Part shown: positions 1 through 9,000 of the stretch, piece after piece
Numbering within the stretch: the stretch's first letter is position 1
Layout: each line of letters begins with the position of its first letter
From: Pirellulaceae bacterium
Lineage (GTDB): Bacteria; Planctomycetota; Planctomycetia; Pirellulales; Pirellulaceae
Assembly (NCBI GenBank): GCA_022446825.1
Contig: JAKVBY010000028.1
Coordinates: forward strand, 16,192-53,422
DNA length: 37,231 nucleotides
Reading direction: 5' to 3'
Notes under the pieces: generated by a model
Databases searched by the model: none
Seen by the model: the letters and a program-made list of their open reading frames with translations, nothing else
What the model was told of the DNA's origin: nothing
Made by a program: the position numbers and the translations under genes

Positions 1-346
1 TGGCCAGCTCCTCCAATTCAACAGCCTGATTAATTTTGTCGAATTATTTCTTGGTCCTGATTCTCAACGGACCATCAGCAACGCATGTAACACAGAAAAC
101 CGGGCATCGTTTCGCAGGACCCGTCTCATCCGAAAATTTTGAGAGACCAAGTCATCCGGATATGGCAAAGACAAGCTGAAAGTACAAAAACAATTCCGCA
201 AAACAATCTAAGAATGCGACGGCTTAAAACGCGAGAGCATAAAATGGCGATTAATTTCTGAGCGACTAGAATCAAGAAAGCGGCATAAATATATCGGCTG
301 ATTTCGTCCATTCCTAACGAGTCTTTGCAAACGACCCTACCAAACG
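1..346. other. Gene-poor flank, no supported gene
   Basis: This AT-richer stretch lies downstream of the DUF3179 gene and runs to the window edge. The only sizeable open frame is on the minus strand (126-374). It would need a TTG start, overlaps the 3' end of the DUF3179 gene, lacks a visible ribosome site and gives an 82-residue Arg/Leu/Ile-rich peptide I do not recognise. I see no tRNA, strong terminator or repeat here. A short inverted repeat (TTCGGA/TCCGAA, 351-369) overlaps the end of the DUF3179 gene but has no T-run after it. Confidence 0.5.
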
Positions 347-1369
347 CTACTTCGGACCTTCGCTCCGAACCCAAGATTGCGAATCAGGGTGAAAACGGCG
401 CCAAGCTTCGATGTATGAAATCATGGCCGGAAGCGTTGTCAGTTGTTTTCCTTTTAGTAATCCTCTGACGGCGACACCTCGGAGCAAATCCCATTCGGAC
501 CCAGTTTCGATATCAAACACACCACTAGTTTTCTCAAAAAAATGAAGTTCTTGGCCATCACTTTGACGGACATGAATCACCGGAGTACCTGTCGAGGAAT
601 CGAAATAAACAATCACTGGCCGCCCATCAAATTGATCATTAGCGAGATTTTGCTTGTGAAGATCGCTGAAATGCCAATCCTTTGCATTCACCTCGTTGGC
701 CAAACCAACCAACATTTTGGCATCATGGTCAAAATGCTCATACATGTCTCGGTGGTAATCGTTGGTGATACGTTGAAGCGCACCCACTGTGGTAGCCGGG
801 TAACGCGATTTCCATAAGCCCCAAGTCGTGAACAAACTAGGAAACACCGCTAACTTTGTACCTTGTTGCGCACCATCCACTGCCAGTCCAAGCATTTGAC
901 TCCAACTGGTGTGCGTTTCCTGGTCTTCTAAAACAAGGCCCTGTCTCCATTGTAATCCGGAAAGAAAAAACGTTAAAACAGTGCCGTCTACTTCTCTGGC
1001 ATACACGATGCCGTTATGACAAAGATTTCAAAATGTGACCGCTAAGGGCACCTCACCCAAAACATCATTAAAAATCTCGCGTTCCGGACCGGACAGCATA
1101 TTTGCCGGATAAGCCCTGGCAATTCCCGCGACTTCAACACCAATGACCAGTTCCTGCTCATCCAGATACTTCGACGCATCCGTCGCCGAATAAACCTCCA
1201 GCTTCACAATCGGGGCTCTGGGATGCGTTACTCGCCGCAAATCTGAATGATTTGCTGATTTTTCTTGCTGCGGGGGGCCGACAAAGCACCAGTAGCCAAG
1301 GAAAATCAGCACACAAATGCCCAGAATCCAGCCAACCGATTTGAGGCCACGCTTATTTCGCTCTACCAT
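347..1369 (-). CDS. DUF3179 membrane-anchored protein, probable selenoprotein (UGA = Sec114)
   Basis: The frame is open from an ATG at 1369 to a TAG at 347 (340 codons), apart from one TGA at 1028-1030 (codon 114). Both halves match DUF3179. The N-terminal half has a membrane anchor (about residues 12-31) and a GIARAYP...FNDVLGEVPLAVTF block. The C-terminal half has DGTVLTF..SGL, SWSQ, ETGSEWDLLRG and a final AWRRFHPD block. As I recall the family, VTF or VTY is followed by a CxxC motif (VTYCPLC). Here the sequence is VTF-TGA-N-L-C-H, so the TGA replaces the first Cys and gives UxxC. The seven codons between the TGA and the next possible start (GTG at 1006) read NLCHNGI, which also fits the family. 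There is no frameshift or second stop. I therefore annotate one selenoprotein rather than two genes. The alternative is a nonsense mutation in a pseudogene. DUF3179 has no established biochemical role; a redox role is inferred from the CxxC position. Confidence 0.8.
998..1030 (-). promoter_or_regulatory. Candidate bacterial SECIS element after the in-frame UGA
   Basis: Counting the U of UGA as 1, bases 19-23 (GGCAU) and 29-33 (AUGCC) form a perfect 5-bp stem closing the loop CGUGU (24-28). The loop has G at its second position, followed by U (25-26). In the E. coli fdhF SECIS the critical loop bases are G23 and U24 on the same count, so spacing and loop identity agree closely. The lower stem is irregular; CUU (7-9) with AAG (38-40), or GUC (11-13) with GAC (43-45), could extend it. 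The fold was worked out by eye. No SelA, SelB or tRNA-Sec gene is in the window. Confidence 0.6.
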
Positions 1370-1434
1370 GATACCTGTTTCGCTCGTTCCAAACCCATCA
1401 TTGCACAGAAACCATCGTCCAGTCAGTTTCCATC

Positions 1435-2436
1435 ATGCCATTTCAATCCATGACGTCGCATCTACTATTATTCGTGGTTTACAGTTTTCTGCTCGCAAGT
1501 CCTGCGCTGGCAAATGAAAGCACGACCATTCACAAACATAGTTCCGCCGTTTTTCCTGATAAAGAAACTGCTATCGAAAAGTTAACGGAACGTGATCAAT
1601 TCGTCGAGGCAATGAGCCGTTTCGACCGTCAAAGTCGCTTACAAAGTGATACTGATGTTACGACCGAAGCATACCTGGAGTTCGTTTCCCAACACGTTCT
1701 AGACTGGAACGACGACGAAATTAAGCTCGTAAAATCGGTTCTCACCTCCCTGGAGGAAAAATTTCGCCCCTATCAATTGCCCTTCCCAGAACACGTGCTG
1801 TTCGTAAAAACTGATGGAAAAGAAGAAGGAGGCGCGGCCTATTGTCGTCGTAATATGGTCGTTTTGCCGGCACCCCGCGTGGCTGTCTCCCGGGAACGTC
1901 TTGAAAGACTGATCATTCACGAGCTATTCCATGTGCTGAGTAGCCACAATCCCAAACTTCGACAGAAGCTGTATTCAATTATTCAGTTTGAAACAGGTGC
2001 AGAGATTCCACTCCCCTCGTCTCTTGCTGAAAGAAAGTTGACCAATCCTGATGCTCCCTTGGTAAACTCCGTCATATCCTTGACGCACAACGAAAAGGAA
2101 ATAACGGTAACGCCCATTCTTTTCTCTAAGGTTGAAAAATATGAATCAACACTTGGGGGACCATTTTTTAAATTTTTGGAGTTCAAGTTGATGGTCGTTG
2201 TCCAGGACGAGTCACAATGGAAACCTCTCCTCGTGGATGATGCGCCCGTCCTGCTGAGCCCAGGCAAAACACCTGATTACATCAAAAGAATCGGAAACAA
2301 CACGGGATACATTATTCACCCTGATGAGATCCTGGCAGATAACTTTGTGCATCTTATCCTGCAGGCCAAGGATTTGGAAACACCGCACATTGTCACACAA
2401 ATGGGGGCACTACTTACGGACAGTGGGACTGAATGA
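1435..2436 (+). CDS. Secreted HExxH zinc-metallopeptidase-like protein
   Basis: This 333-residue protein starts with a signal peptide (hydrophobic core about 9-20, then ASPALA, cleavage near residue 26). A RLIIHELFHVLSSHNP segment places an HExxH motif at 162-166. A later HPDEILADNF segment supplies a plausible third gluzincin-type ligand at Glu298 with Asp302 four residues on. I infer a zinc-dependent peptidase or peptidase-like protein acting outside the cytoplasm, but I do not recognise a named family. The start is the ATG at 1435; an ATG at 1450 would still leave a signal peptide. It diverges from the DUF3179 gene across 65 bases. Its stop is only 6 bases from the stop of the convergent membrane protein gene. 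Confidence 0.75.
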   Translation: MPFQSMTSHLLLFVVYSFLLASPALANESTTIHKHSSAVFPDKETAIEKLTERDQFVEAMSRFDRQSRLQSDTDVTTEAYLEFVSQHVLDWNDDEIKLVKSVLTSLEEKFRPYQLPFPEHVLFVKTDGKEEGGAAYCRRNMVVLPAPRVAVSRERLERLIIHELFHVLSSHNPKLRQKLYSIIQFETGAEIPLPSSLAERKLTNPDAPLVNSVISLTHNEKEITVTPILFSKVEKYESTLGGPFFKFLEFKLMVVVQDESQWKPLLVDDAPVLLSPGKTPDYIKRIGNNTGYIIHPDEILADNFVHLILQAKDLETPHIVTQMGALLTDSGTE

Positions 2437-2442
2437 TTCGTC

Positions 2443-3327
2443 TCACGGACTCGGCGCCGTTATTGCGTTAAAATGCACTGTGACGTCGACAGGATCATGT
2501 GAAGATCGTTGCAAGCGAAGCTCTAACCGTGCACCATAAGTCTGACTCTCTCCAATTTTGATCGTCGCCTCTGGTCCGGCAACTTGGATGACTTCTAGGT
2601 GTGGTCGATGTTCTAAAGGGGGACAAAATCCAACGTGCAAATTCAATGATCGCTCGTCGGCTGCAAAAGTTCCCCGTAGAAAACCGTTGATCGATTCGAT
2701 TCCGTTGGAATCCGATCTGCGCGTCAACTGCTGAACAATGTTCGCAGCACCTTCTTCACCACTAAGTTCCAAATCAACTTGAGTTTCCAATTCGTCCAAC
2801 TCACCAAGTCTGACAGAACCTAGTGTCTGCGCGGACAAATCATCGGCGTTCCCTATCTCAGACACTCCCCGCGCACTATGCGTGGGCCAAGAAATAACTC
2901 GCCAATAAAAGAGCCAAGAGGTAACTTCACTCGTTCCAATGATGAACGTCGCGAGAATACCGAACGACGTCCCGTCTAGCCAATCGATAAAGGTGGCTAC
3001 GTAAAGAATTGCAGAGCAACTTGCCAGCACAAAGAGTGCACGTCGATTCTCGCACGCCGAGGTCGTCCATGGCAGGACTTGCTCCACGAAACGCAAACCC
3101 GTATTACAACTCACGAAAACAAAGGTTGTGCCCAACAATTCCAGCGGACTAAGCCTGATTTGTCCAACTTCGAACCAGCGACAGAATGCCAGAAAAACCA
3201 ACATGGCCCAAATGGCCAGCAAGCCAGTAGTAATTACTGTTTCTGAAAAACGATTCAGCAGCCATTGGCTACGATCGGTAAATCTACCTGTGGAAACATC
3301 CATGACTTCCAACTTTGCCGCCCGCAA
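2443..3327 (-). CDS. Hypothetical four-helix membrane protein downstream of metK
   Basis: The product (294 residues from the TTG at 3327) has an N-terminal half with about four hydrophobic segments (roughly 29-50, 62-79, 97-114, 120-145). A soluble, acidic C-terminal half (about 165-294) follows. I do not recognise a family. The TTG start has a good AAAGG ribosome site 6 bases upstream; an ATG at 3303 (MDVSTGRF) is the alternative and has weaker spacing evidence. It begins 28 bases after metK on the same strand, so it is probably cotranscribed with it. The Cys residues are scattered and form no motif. No function is assigned. Confidence 0.65.
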   Translation of the reverse strand: MRAAKLEVMDVSTGRFTDRSQWLLNRFSETVITTGLLAIWAMLVFLAFCRWFEVGQIRLSPLELLGTTFVFVSCNTGLRFVEQVLPWTTSACENRRALFVLASCSAILYVATFIDWLDGTSFGILATFIIGTSEVTSWLFYWRVISWPTHSARGVSEIGNADDLSAQTLGSVRLGELDELETQVDLELSGEEGAANIVQQLTRRSDSNGIESINGFLRGTFAADERSLNLHVGFCPPLEHRPHLEVIQVAGPEATIKIGESQTYGARLELRLQRSSHDPVDVTVHFNAITAPSP

Positions 3328-3355
3328 ACGGCACCTTTAGTTTAAACAGAACACT

Positions 3356-4540
3356 CTAGGAACTGGCGGCGCAAGCATTTTCCACAGCTGCCGCCAGTGC
3401 CTTAGCGCATTCGGTCGATTCCCAGGTGAAGTCGGAATCTTCCCTACCAAAATGTCCGCCTGCAGCGGTCTTACGGAAAATTGGACGACGCAATTTCAAA
3501 TATTCGATAATCCCACTCGGTGATAATGGAAAAAACTCTTGTACAACTCGGCATATCTCATCTTCGTCGATACGTCCCGTACCTTGCGTATCCACACGGA
3601 CACTGACGGGATCCGAAACGCCAATCGCATAAGCAAGTTGCACTTCACAACGGTCGGCAAGCCCAGCTGCCACAATATTTTTAGCAACGTGGCGCGCCAT
3701 ATAGGCTGCACTACGATCGACCTTTGTTGGATCTTTGCCGCTGAACGCACCACCGCCATGCCGACCCCAGCCACCGTAAGTATCAACAATGATCTTGCGA
3801 CCAGTCAGCCCACAGTCTCCATGGGGACCACCCCGGACAAAACGGCCTGTCGGATTAATGTGATAGGTGATATCACCGGTAGCGATGTCTTCCGGCAAAA
3901 GCGGTTTCACAATTTGTTCAATGACGTAGTCACAAATCTGTTCATGAGAAACATCATCGGAGTGCTGCGTCGAAACCACCACCGTATCGATACGAACCGG
4001 TTTGTTTCCCTCATATTCAACCGTGACTTGGCTCTTGCTATCAGGTCGCAGCCAATCTACCTCTCCGTTTTGACGGGCGGCAGTTAAGCGATTTGTGATC
4101 CGATGTGAAAGGGCAATCGGGAGCGGCATTAATTCCTCAGTATCGCCACAGGCGTAGCCGAACATCAACCCTTGATCACCGGCACCAATGTCTTTTCCTG
4201 TCTCGACATTATCATTAACGCCTTGAGCAATATCCGGACTCTGCTTGTCGATCGAAACCATCACCGCACAGGTATCAGCGCAGATTCCCATATCATCATC
4301 TGTATAACCGACGTCACGAATAACATCCCGAACAACTTGTTGGTAATCCACAACGGCTTTCGTGGTGATTTCACCTGCAATCACTGCAACTCCGGTTGTG
4401 ACCATCGTTTCACAGGCAACTCGACTCTGCGGGTCTTGGCCGAACAAGGCATCGAGAACGCCATCAGAGATTTGATCGGCTAATTTGTCGGGATGCCCCA
4501 TGCTGACAGATTCGCTCGTAAACAGATATTTTTCGGACAC
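3356..4540 (-). CDS. metK: S-adenosylmethionine synthetase
   Basis: MetK makes S-adenosylmethionine from methionine and ATP, releasing phosphate and diphosphate, and works in the cytoplasm. The 394-residue length is typical. Family landmarks are the N-terminal [17 protein letters not shown] block, the signature GAGDQG (119-124), the [18 protein letters not shown] block (232-249) and the glycine-rich [19 protein letters not shown] region (262-280), which carries phosphate- and metal-binding residues. The ATG at 4540 has an AAGGAG ribosome site 10 bases upstream and a clear promoter. The ending (ENACAASS) matches planctomycete and proteobacterial forms in general shape. I do not recognise a SAM riboswitch in the roughly 70-base leader. 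Confidence 0.97.
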   Translation of the reverse strand: MSEKYLFTSESVSMGHPDKLADQISDGVLDALFGQDPQSRVACETMVTTGVAVIAGEITTKAVVDYQQVVRDVIRDVGYTDDDMGICADTCAVMVSIDKQSPDIAQGVNDNVETGKDIGAGDQGLMFGYACGDTEELMPLPIALSHRITNRLTAARQNGEVDWLRPDSKSQVTVEYEGNKPVRIDTVVVSTQHSDDVSHEQICDYVIEQIVKPLLPEDIATGDITYHINPTGRFVRGGPHGDCGLTGRKIIVDTYGGWGRHGGGAFSGKDPTKVDRSAAYMARHVAKNIVAAGLADRCEVQLAYAIGVSDPVSVRVDTQGTGRIDEDEICRVVQEFFPLSPSGIIEYLKLRRPIFRKTAAGGHFGREDSDFTWESTECAKALAAAVENACAASS

Positions 4541-4616
4541 CGTGGATGTGCTCCTTGTTCGTTAGATCGACGCGTTTTCGGAGAAGCTGCCGCTAAGCCT
4601 CTGCGCTCAAGCGAGC

Positions 4617-4646
4617 ATTATACGCACACCGGTTTGGATCGGACAA
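4617..4646 (-). promoter_or_regulatory. Sigma-70-type promoter for metK
   Basis: On the minus strand, TTGTCC (4641-4646) and a perfect TATAAT (4617-4622) are separated by 18 bases. Transcription would start near 4610 and give a leader of about 70 bases before the metK ATG. The element starts immediately after the waaA stop, so metK can be transcribed independently of the secA-waaA unit. Confidence 0.65.
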
Positions 4647-4651
4647 CCGAT

Positions 4652-6049
4652 TCAGCACGCCTCGCGCGCGGATGATTCCGTGATGTGCGTGTTATTCCTG
4701 GATTTATCTAACAACGGATGATTTCCACCAACCCGTCGCCAATGTTTCACGACCGACCTTCTGCCAGTCACCCATGGGAACCGTTGCCGAAGCAACCCCA
4801 CTGTGCGATCTGTCGCACCTTGATTTTCAAGTACCAATTGCTGTGCTCGACAAGCTTGTTCGGAGACAAACTGGCGATCCGTTAGACAACGTTCAACAAA
4901 GGCTGTTAACTCCTTACCGTCCTCCACAATCGTACAGCAGTTGGCTTTTTTCATCCGCTTGACAATATCGCGAAAATTCTGAGTCTTGGGCCCAAAGGAA
5001 ACAGTCGCCCCATAAGCTGCCGGCTCGATCATATTCTGGCCTCCCCGACTACCAAGGCTGCCACCAACAAACGCGATACTCGCCGTACCCCACCAAAACC
5101 CTAACTCGCCAATCGAATCCACGAGTAAAATTCGTGCCTTGGGATCTGGGTGCGTTTTTTCCAACGCACTTCTTCGCTGCCAAGACACATTAGCCCGTTC
5201 AAGGATCTCGGCAACTTCGTCAAATCGTTCTGGATGACGAGGAACAAGCAGCAACCTTAATTTCGGATAATCTGTCCGTAATTTTTGAAACGATTCTAGA
5301 GCCAACAACTCTTCCGGGGCTTGGGTACTACCGGCAAGAAATACAATATCGTCAGGCGATATTCCGGCTAACTGCGATAACGCGACGGTTGTCGGATTTT
5401 TGCAGTCCATTCGTGCGCCATCAAACTTAAGTGAACCCGTGATGACAACCGATTCCTGCAGCATGCCAAGCTGCCTGAAACGTTCGGCTGATTCCCCGTC
5501 TTGTGCTGCAACTATGTCTACAGAAGTCAGGATGCGCCGCATCCAAGGACGGATCCATGCATAACCACGAGCGCTCTTCTGACTCAAACGCCCATTGATC
5601 ACAGCCACCTGTCCACCCTGCCGTTTCACTGCAGTAATCAGATTAGGCCACAGTTCTAATTCAGCCAGCACCAACAAATCTGGGTGCAATCTACGAACGG
5701 CTGCTGCCGTCGACCAGGAAAAGTCTAAGGGACAATAAAAAACGCGATCCGCACCAAACTTTTTCTGGGCTAAATCAAACCCGGTTTTCGTTGTGGTTGA
5801 AATAACACAGCTGGCATTGGGACAGGCGGTTTCAAATCGGGTCACCAAAGTTGTTAAAAGATTTACTTCCCCGGCGCTAACTGCATGGAACCATACACAA
5901 ACTCGATCGCCGTCTCGTCGGAGAGTTCGTCCTAAAAACTTTGCTCCATAACCTTCGCGATACTTACCTTTCCAGACAGCTGAATAGAGCAACCACGGCA
6001 AAGCGGCTGTAATGGCAAGCAAGTAGATAAAATTCAAGAGGTAACGCAA
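4652..6049 (-). CDS. waaA: 3-deoxy-D-manno-octulosonic acid (Kdo) transferase
   Basis: WaaA (KdtA, family GT30) adds Kdo from CMP-Kdo to the lipid A precursor on the inner face of the cytoplasmic membrane. The 465-residue protein has an N-terminal membrane anchor (about 3-22). The acceptor-side motif HAVSAGE at 55-61 includes the expected catalytic Glu. ELELWPNL lies at 130-137. The nucleotide-binding half has GSTQAPEE (240-247), LVPRHPERF and a GGSL...GGQNMIEPAAYG block (329-347). The C-terminal extension after about 425 is basic. The start is a TTG at 6049, chosen because GGAAAGGA lies 7 bases upstream. The gene follows secA by 48 bases and is probably cotranscribed. It is the main evidence in this window that the organism makes lipid A with Kdo. 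Confidence 0.93.
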   Translation of the reverse strand: MRYLLNFIYLLAITAALPWLLYSAVWKGKYREGYGAKFLGRTLRRDGDRVCVWFHAVSAGEVNLLTTLVTRFETACPNASCVISTTTKTGFDLAQKKFGADRVFYCPLDFSWSTAAAVRRLHPDLLVLAELELWPNLITAVKRQGGQVAVINGRLSQKSARGYAWIRPWMRRILTSVDIVAAQDGESAERFRQLGMLQESVVITGSLKFDGARMDCKNPTTVALSQLAGISPDDIVFLAGSTQAPEELLALESFQKLRTDYPKLRLLLVPRHPERFDEVAEILERANVSWQRRSALEKTHPDPKARILLVDSIGELGFWWGTASIAFVGGSLGSRGGQNMIEPAAYGATVSFGPKTQNFRDIVKRMKKANCCTIVEDGKELTAFVERCLTDRQFVSEQACRAQQLVLENQGATDRTVGLLRQRFPWVTGRRSVVKHWRRVGGNHPLLDKSRNNTHITESSAREAC

Positions 6050-6051
6050 AT

Positions 6052-6065
6052 GGGAATCCTTTCCC
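6052..6065 (-). promoter_or_regulatory. waaA ribosome site inside a self-complementary segment
   Basis: The sequence GGGAAAGGATTCCC contains the purine-rich ribosome site GGAAAGGA seven bases before the TTG start of waaA. It can also fold as GGGAA-AGGA-TTCCC, a 5-bp stem with a 4-base loop. The site fixes the waaA start and could be partly masked by its own hairpin. Regulation is inference only. Confidence 0.5.
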
Positions 6066-6097
6066 CATGAAACACACGCTAAAGACCGTCAGACAAA

Positions 6098-9000
6098 TTA
6101 CTGGCCCATATGGCAGTTCTTGTACTTCTTACCGCTACCGCACGGACAGGGAGCATTACGGCCGACTCGTTCACCACGATTGCGAATCGTCTCGGGTTTA
6201 TTGTCCTGGCTATTCTGAATGGCAGCTTCTTGTTCCGAAGCAATTTCACTGGCCGACTGAGCATTTGCATGTTGCGCAGAAGTTTCCACCCATGTCGAAC
6301 TAACAAAATCGCCGGACAAATCCTCCATCCGGAAAATCAAGTCCGTGGCCCGCTCGCCGATGGATTGCCACATCGCATCAAAAAGCCGCATACCTTCTTT
6401 TTTATATTCAACCTTGGGATCCTTTTGCGCATAGCCTGACAATCCAACGCTGCTGCGGAGGTGGTCCATCACCAACAAGTGATCCTTCCATGCCGTATCG
6501 ACGATCTGCAAAAGAAGTTGCCGTTCCATACGGCGCATTTCAGGACGATAGCGATCTTCGACTGCCATCGACAGCTTGCGTTCCAGGTCCTCACGACCCA
6601 TGCCAGATATTTCATCCGTGGAGATTTCACAGGATAGGTTTTCTTCCAGCCATTGGGAGAGGCCTTCCAAAGCACCATTTCCTCCTCTGTTTTGGTGAGC
6701 TGTTTTCCCATCCGATTCAACACCAAAAATACTCTCCACTTTTTTCTGAACGGCAAGCGTTACTTCATGTGCTAATTTTTGATTTTGACGACTATGCTCA
6801 ATTAAAACTGCTCGAATTTCATCTCGTTGTTTGTTTTTCAGATCTTCCAAACTCAATTCCGAGTCAAAGCGGCTTTGAAACCAAGCTACTAAACCATCCC
6901 GATCAATTCTCGCGCTCGCGCCGGCAGAGGTATACCGTTGCAATCCAACCATGACAGGGTATTCGGACTCTTTCTCGTCATAGGCCTGCTGCGCCCGCTC
7001 GAAAACAAGGGCCTTAAAATCAGCTGGGTCAAGGTTCTTAATGCGATCGAAGTCGATGTCAAAGCCAAACTTAGTTTTCACCCAGGCAATCGCCGTTCTT
7101 TGCCCTGCATCTTCATCTAACAGGGAAGATCCAGCGCTCAGATCAATGTCCCCGATCGCTCGCTTTGCCCGCTCCAACAAAATCTCGGCGACACCATCTC
7201 GTCCGGCTTTCCTGAGATCACGATCCCGAAAGTCCGTCCCCCAGCGGGTGTTGGACAGCTTGGCAATCGCTTCCCAATTCCAATCGCTGGAATCTTCACC
7301 ATCGGGAAGATTTTCTTCAATTGTGTCAAACACTTGTGTTTCTGCCGCGCGCTGAGCCTCATCCTTGGCATAAGCTTCTGCCCCTTCGAAATCAGTCCCA
7401 CGAAAATCTCGCGGCTCCAACTCGGTCGACAATCGACTTCCGGCCCAATCGGCAAACGTTTCGACACCATAATCACGTCGAGAAAAATTGCCTAGAAATT
7501 CTTCTACTTGCTCTCGAATGGCTTCAACAATTAAATCACGGCAGTTAGCCCCATCCAGAATCTGCTGTCGATAGCCGTACACCCGTTTCCGCTGCTCGTC
7601 CATCACTTCGTCATATTCAAGCAAATTTTTTCGGATTTCAAAGTTGCGCTCTTCGACCTTTTTCTGAGCTGCTTCGATCCGGCGAGTAACCATTTTGCTT
7701 TCAATTTTCTCGCCTTCCTGCATGCCAAGCTTGTCGAGAATTGACTTCACCCATTGTCCCGCGAAGATTCTCATCAAATCATCTTCAAGTGACAAAAAGA
7801 AGCGACTGCTTCCCGGATCTCCCTGACGACCGGTACGCCCGCGAAGTTGCAAGTCGATCCGTCGTGCTTCATGACGCTCCGTTGCAACAACGTGCAGACC
7901 ACCCAGTTCCTTGACGCGAGCACCCTGCTCTTTCATTTGCTCTTTTTCTTCAATCTCCTTGACCAAGCCTTCCCATTCATCATGAGGTACGTCGAGTCGT
8001 GTTTCATAAGTATCCTGCAGGCGCGCCCAAGCCATTGTCTCCGGGTTCCCGCCCAAAACAATGTCAGTACCACGACCGGCCATATTGGTAGCAATGGTCA
8101 CCGCACCCAGTCGCCCCGCCTGCGCTACGATATCGGCTTCGCGTTTGTGATGCTTGGCATTGAGCACCTCATGCTTGACACCGCTTTGATCCAGTAGCTT
8201 CGAGAGCTGTTCGCTTTTTTCAATCGATACTGTGCCAACAAGTATCGGCCGCCCCTTCTTTTCGATTTCTTTAACCCGAGAAAGTTGAATCTCATTTTTT
8301 TGTTTACTGCCCTGAGGCTGAAAAATAAGACTGTTGTCGTTTTCTTTCAGGAGCGTGCCCCAATGCTCATTGCCATTACTTTCAACAATTACGTCCCATC
8401 TGTTTAATCGCTCTATCTCTTCAGCAAGTGCGGCGAACTTTTCATTTTCAGTTCGATAAATAACGTCGGGATGCTCCTGGCGTATCAGTTCGCGGTTTGT
8501 CGGAATGGCGATCACGTCTAACTCATAAATCTTCCAAAACTCACCGGCTTCGGTCATGCCGGTCCCGGTCATGCCACAGATTTTGTCGTACAGCTTGAAA
8601 AAATTCTGCAGGGTGATCGTAGCCAACGTCTGAGTTTCTTCCTTGATCCGTACGTTTTCCTTCGCTTCCACCGCCTGATGCAACCCATCGCTCCACTGGC
8701 GACCTTCCATTAAACGGCCAGTGAACTCGTCGACGATAACAACACTGCCGTCTTTAACAACGTAATTCACATCACGTTGATAGAGATTGTGGGCTTTCAG
8801 CGAATTATCAATCAAATGTGGCCATTCCATGTTGCCGGCTGTAAAGAAACTTTCCACTCCAGCAAGCTTCTCTGCCTCACGAACGCCTTCGTCGGTTAAA
8901 TGTGCAGAATGATCTTTCTCATTAACGACAAAATCAATCTCTCGTTTTAGCTGCCGCGAAATTCGGTCGGCCTCAGCATACTTACGTACATCTTGATGGG

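Noticed and set aside
126-374. 82-residue open frame on the minus strand
   Set aside because: It needs a TTG start, overlaps the DUF3179 3' end, lacks a ribosome site and has a composition unlike neighbouring genes.
347-1369. Two separate small DUF3179 genes (347-1006 and 1028-1369)
   Set aside because: Both are in the same frame, neither alone is a complete domain, and the seven codons between the TGA and the GTG at 1006 encode family-like residues. One gene with a recoded TGA explains more.
4541-4612. SAM riboswitch in the metK leader
   Set aside because: The leader of about 70 bases shows no core I recognise from the known SAM or SAH riboswitch classes.
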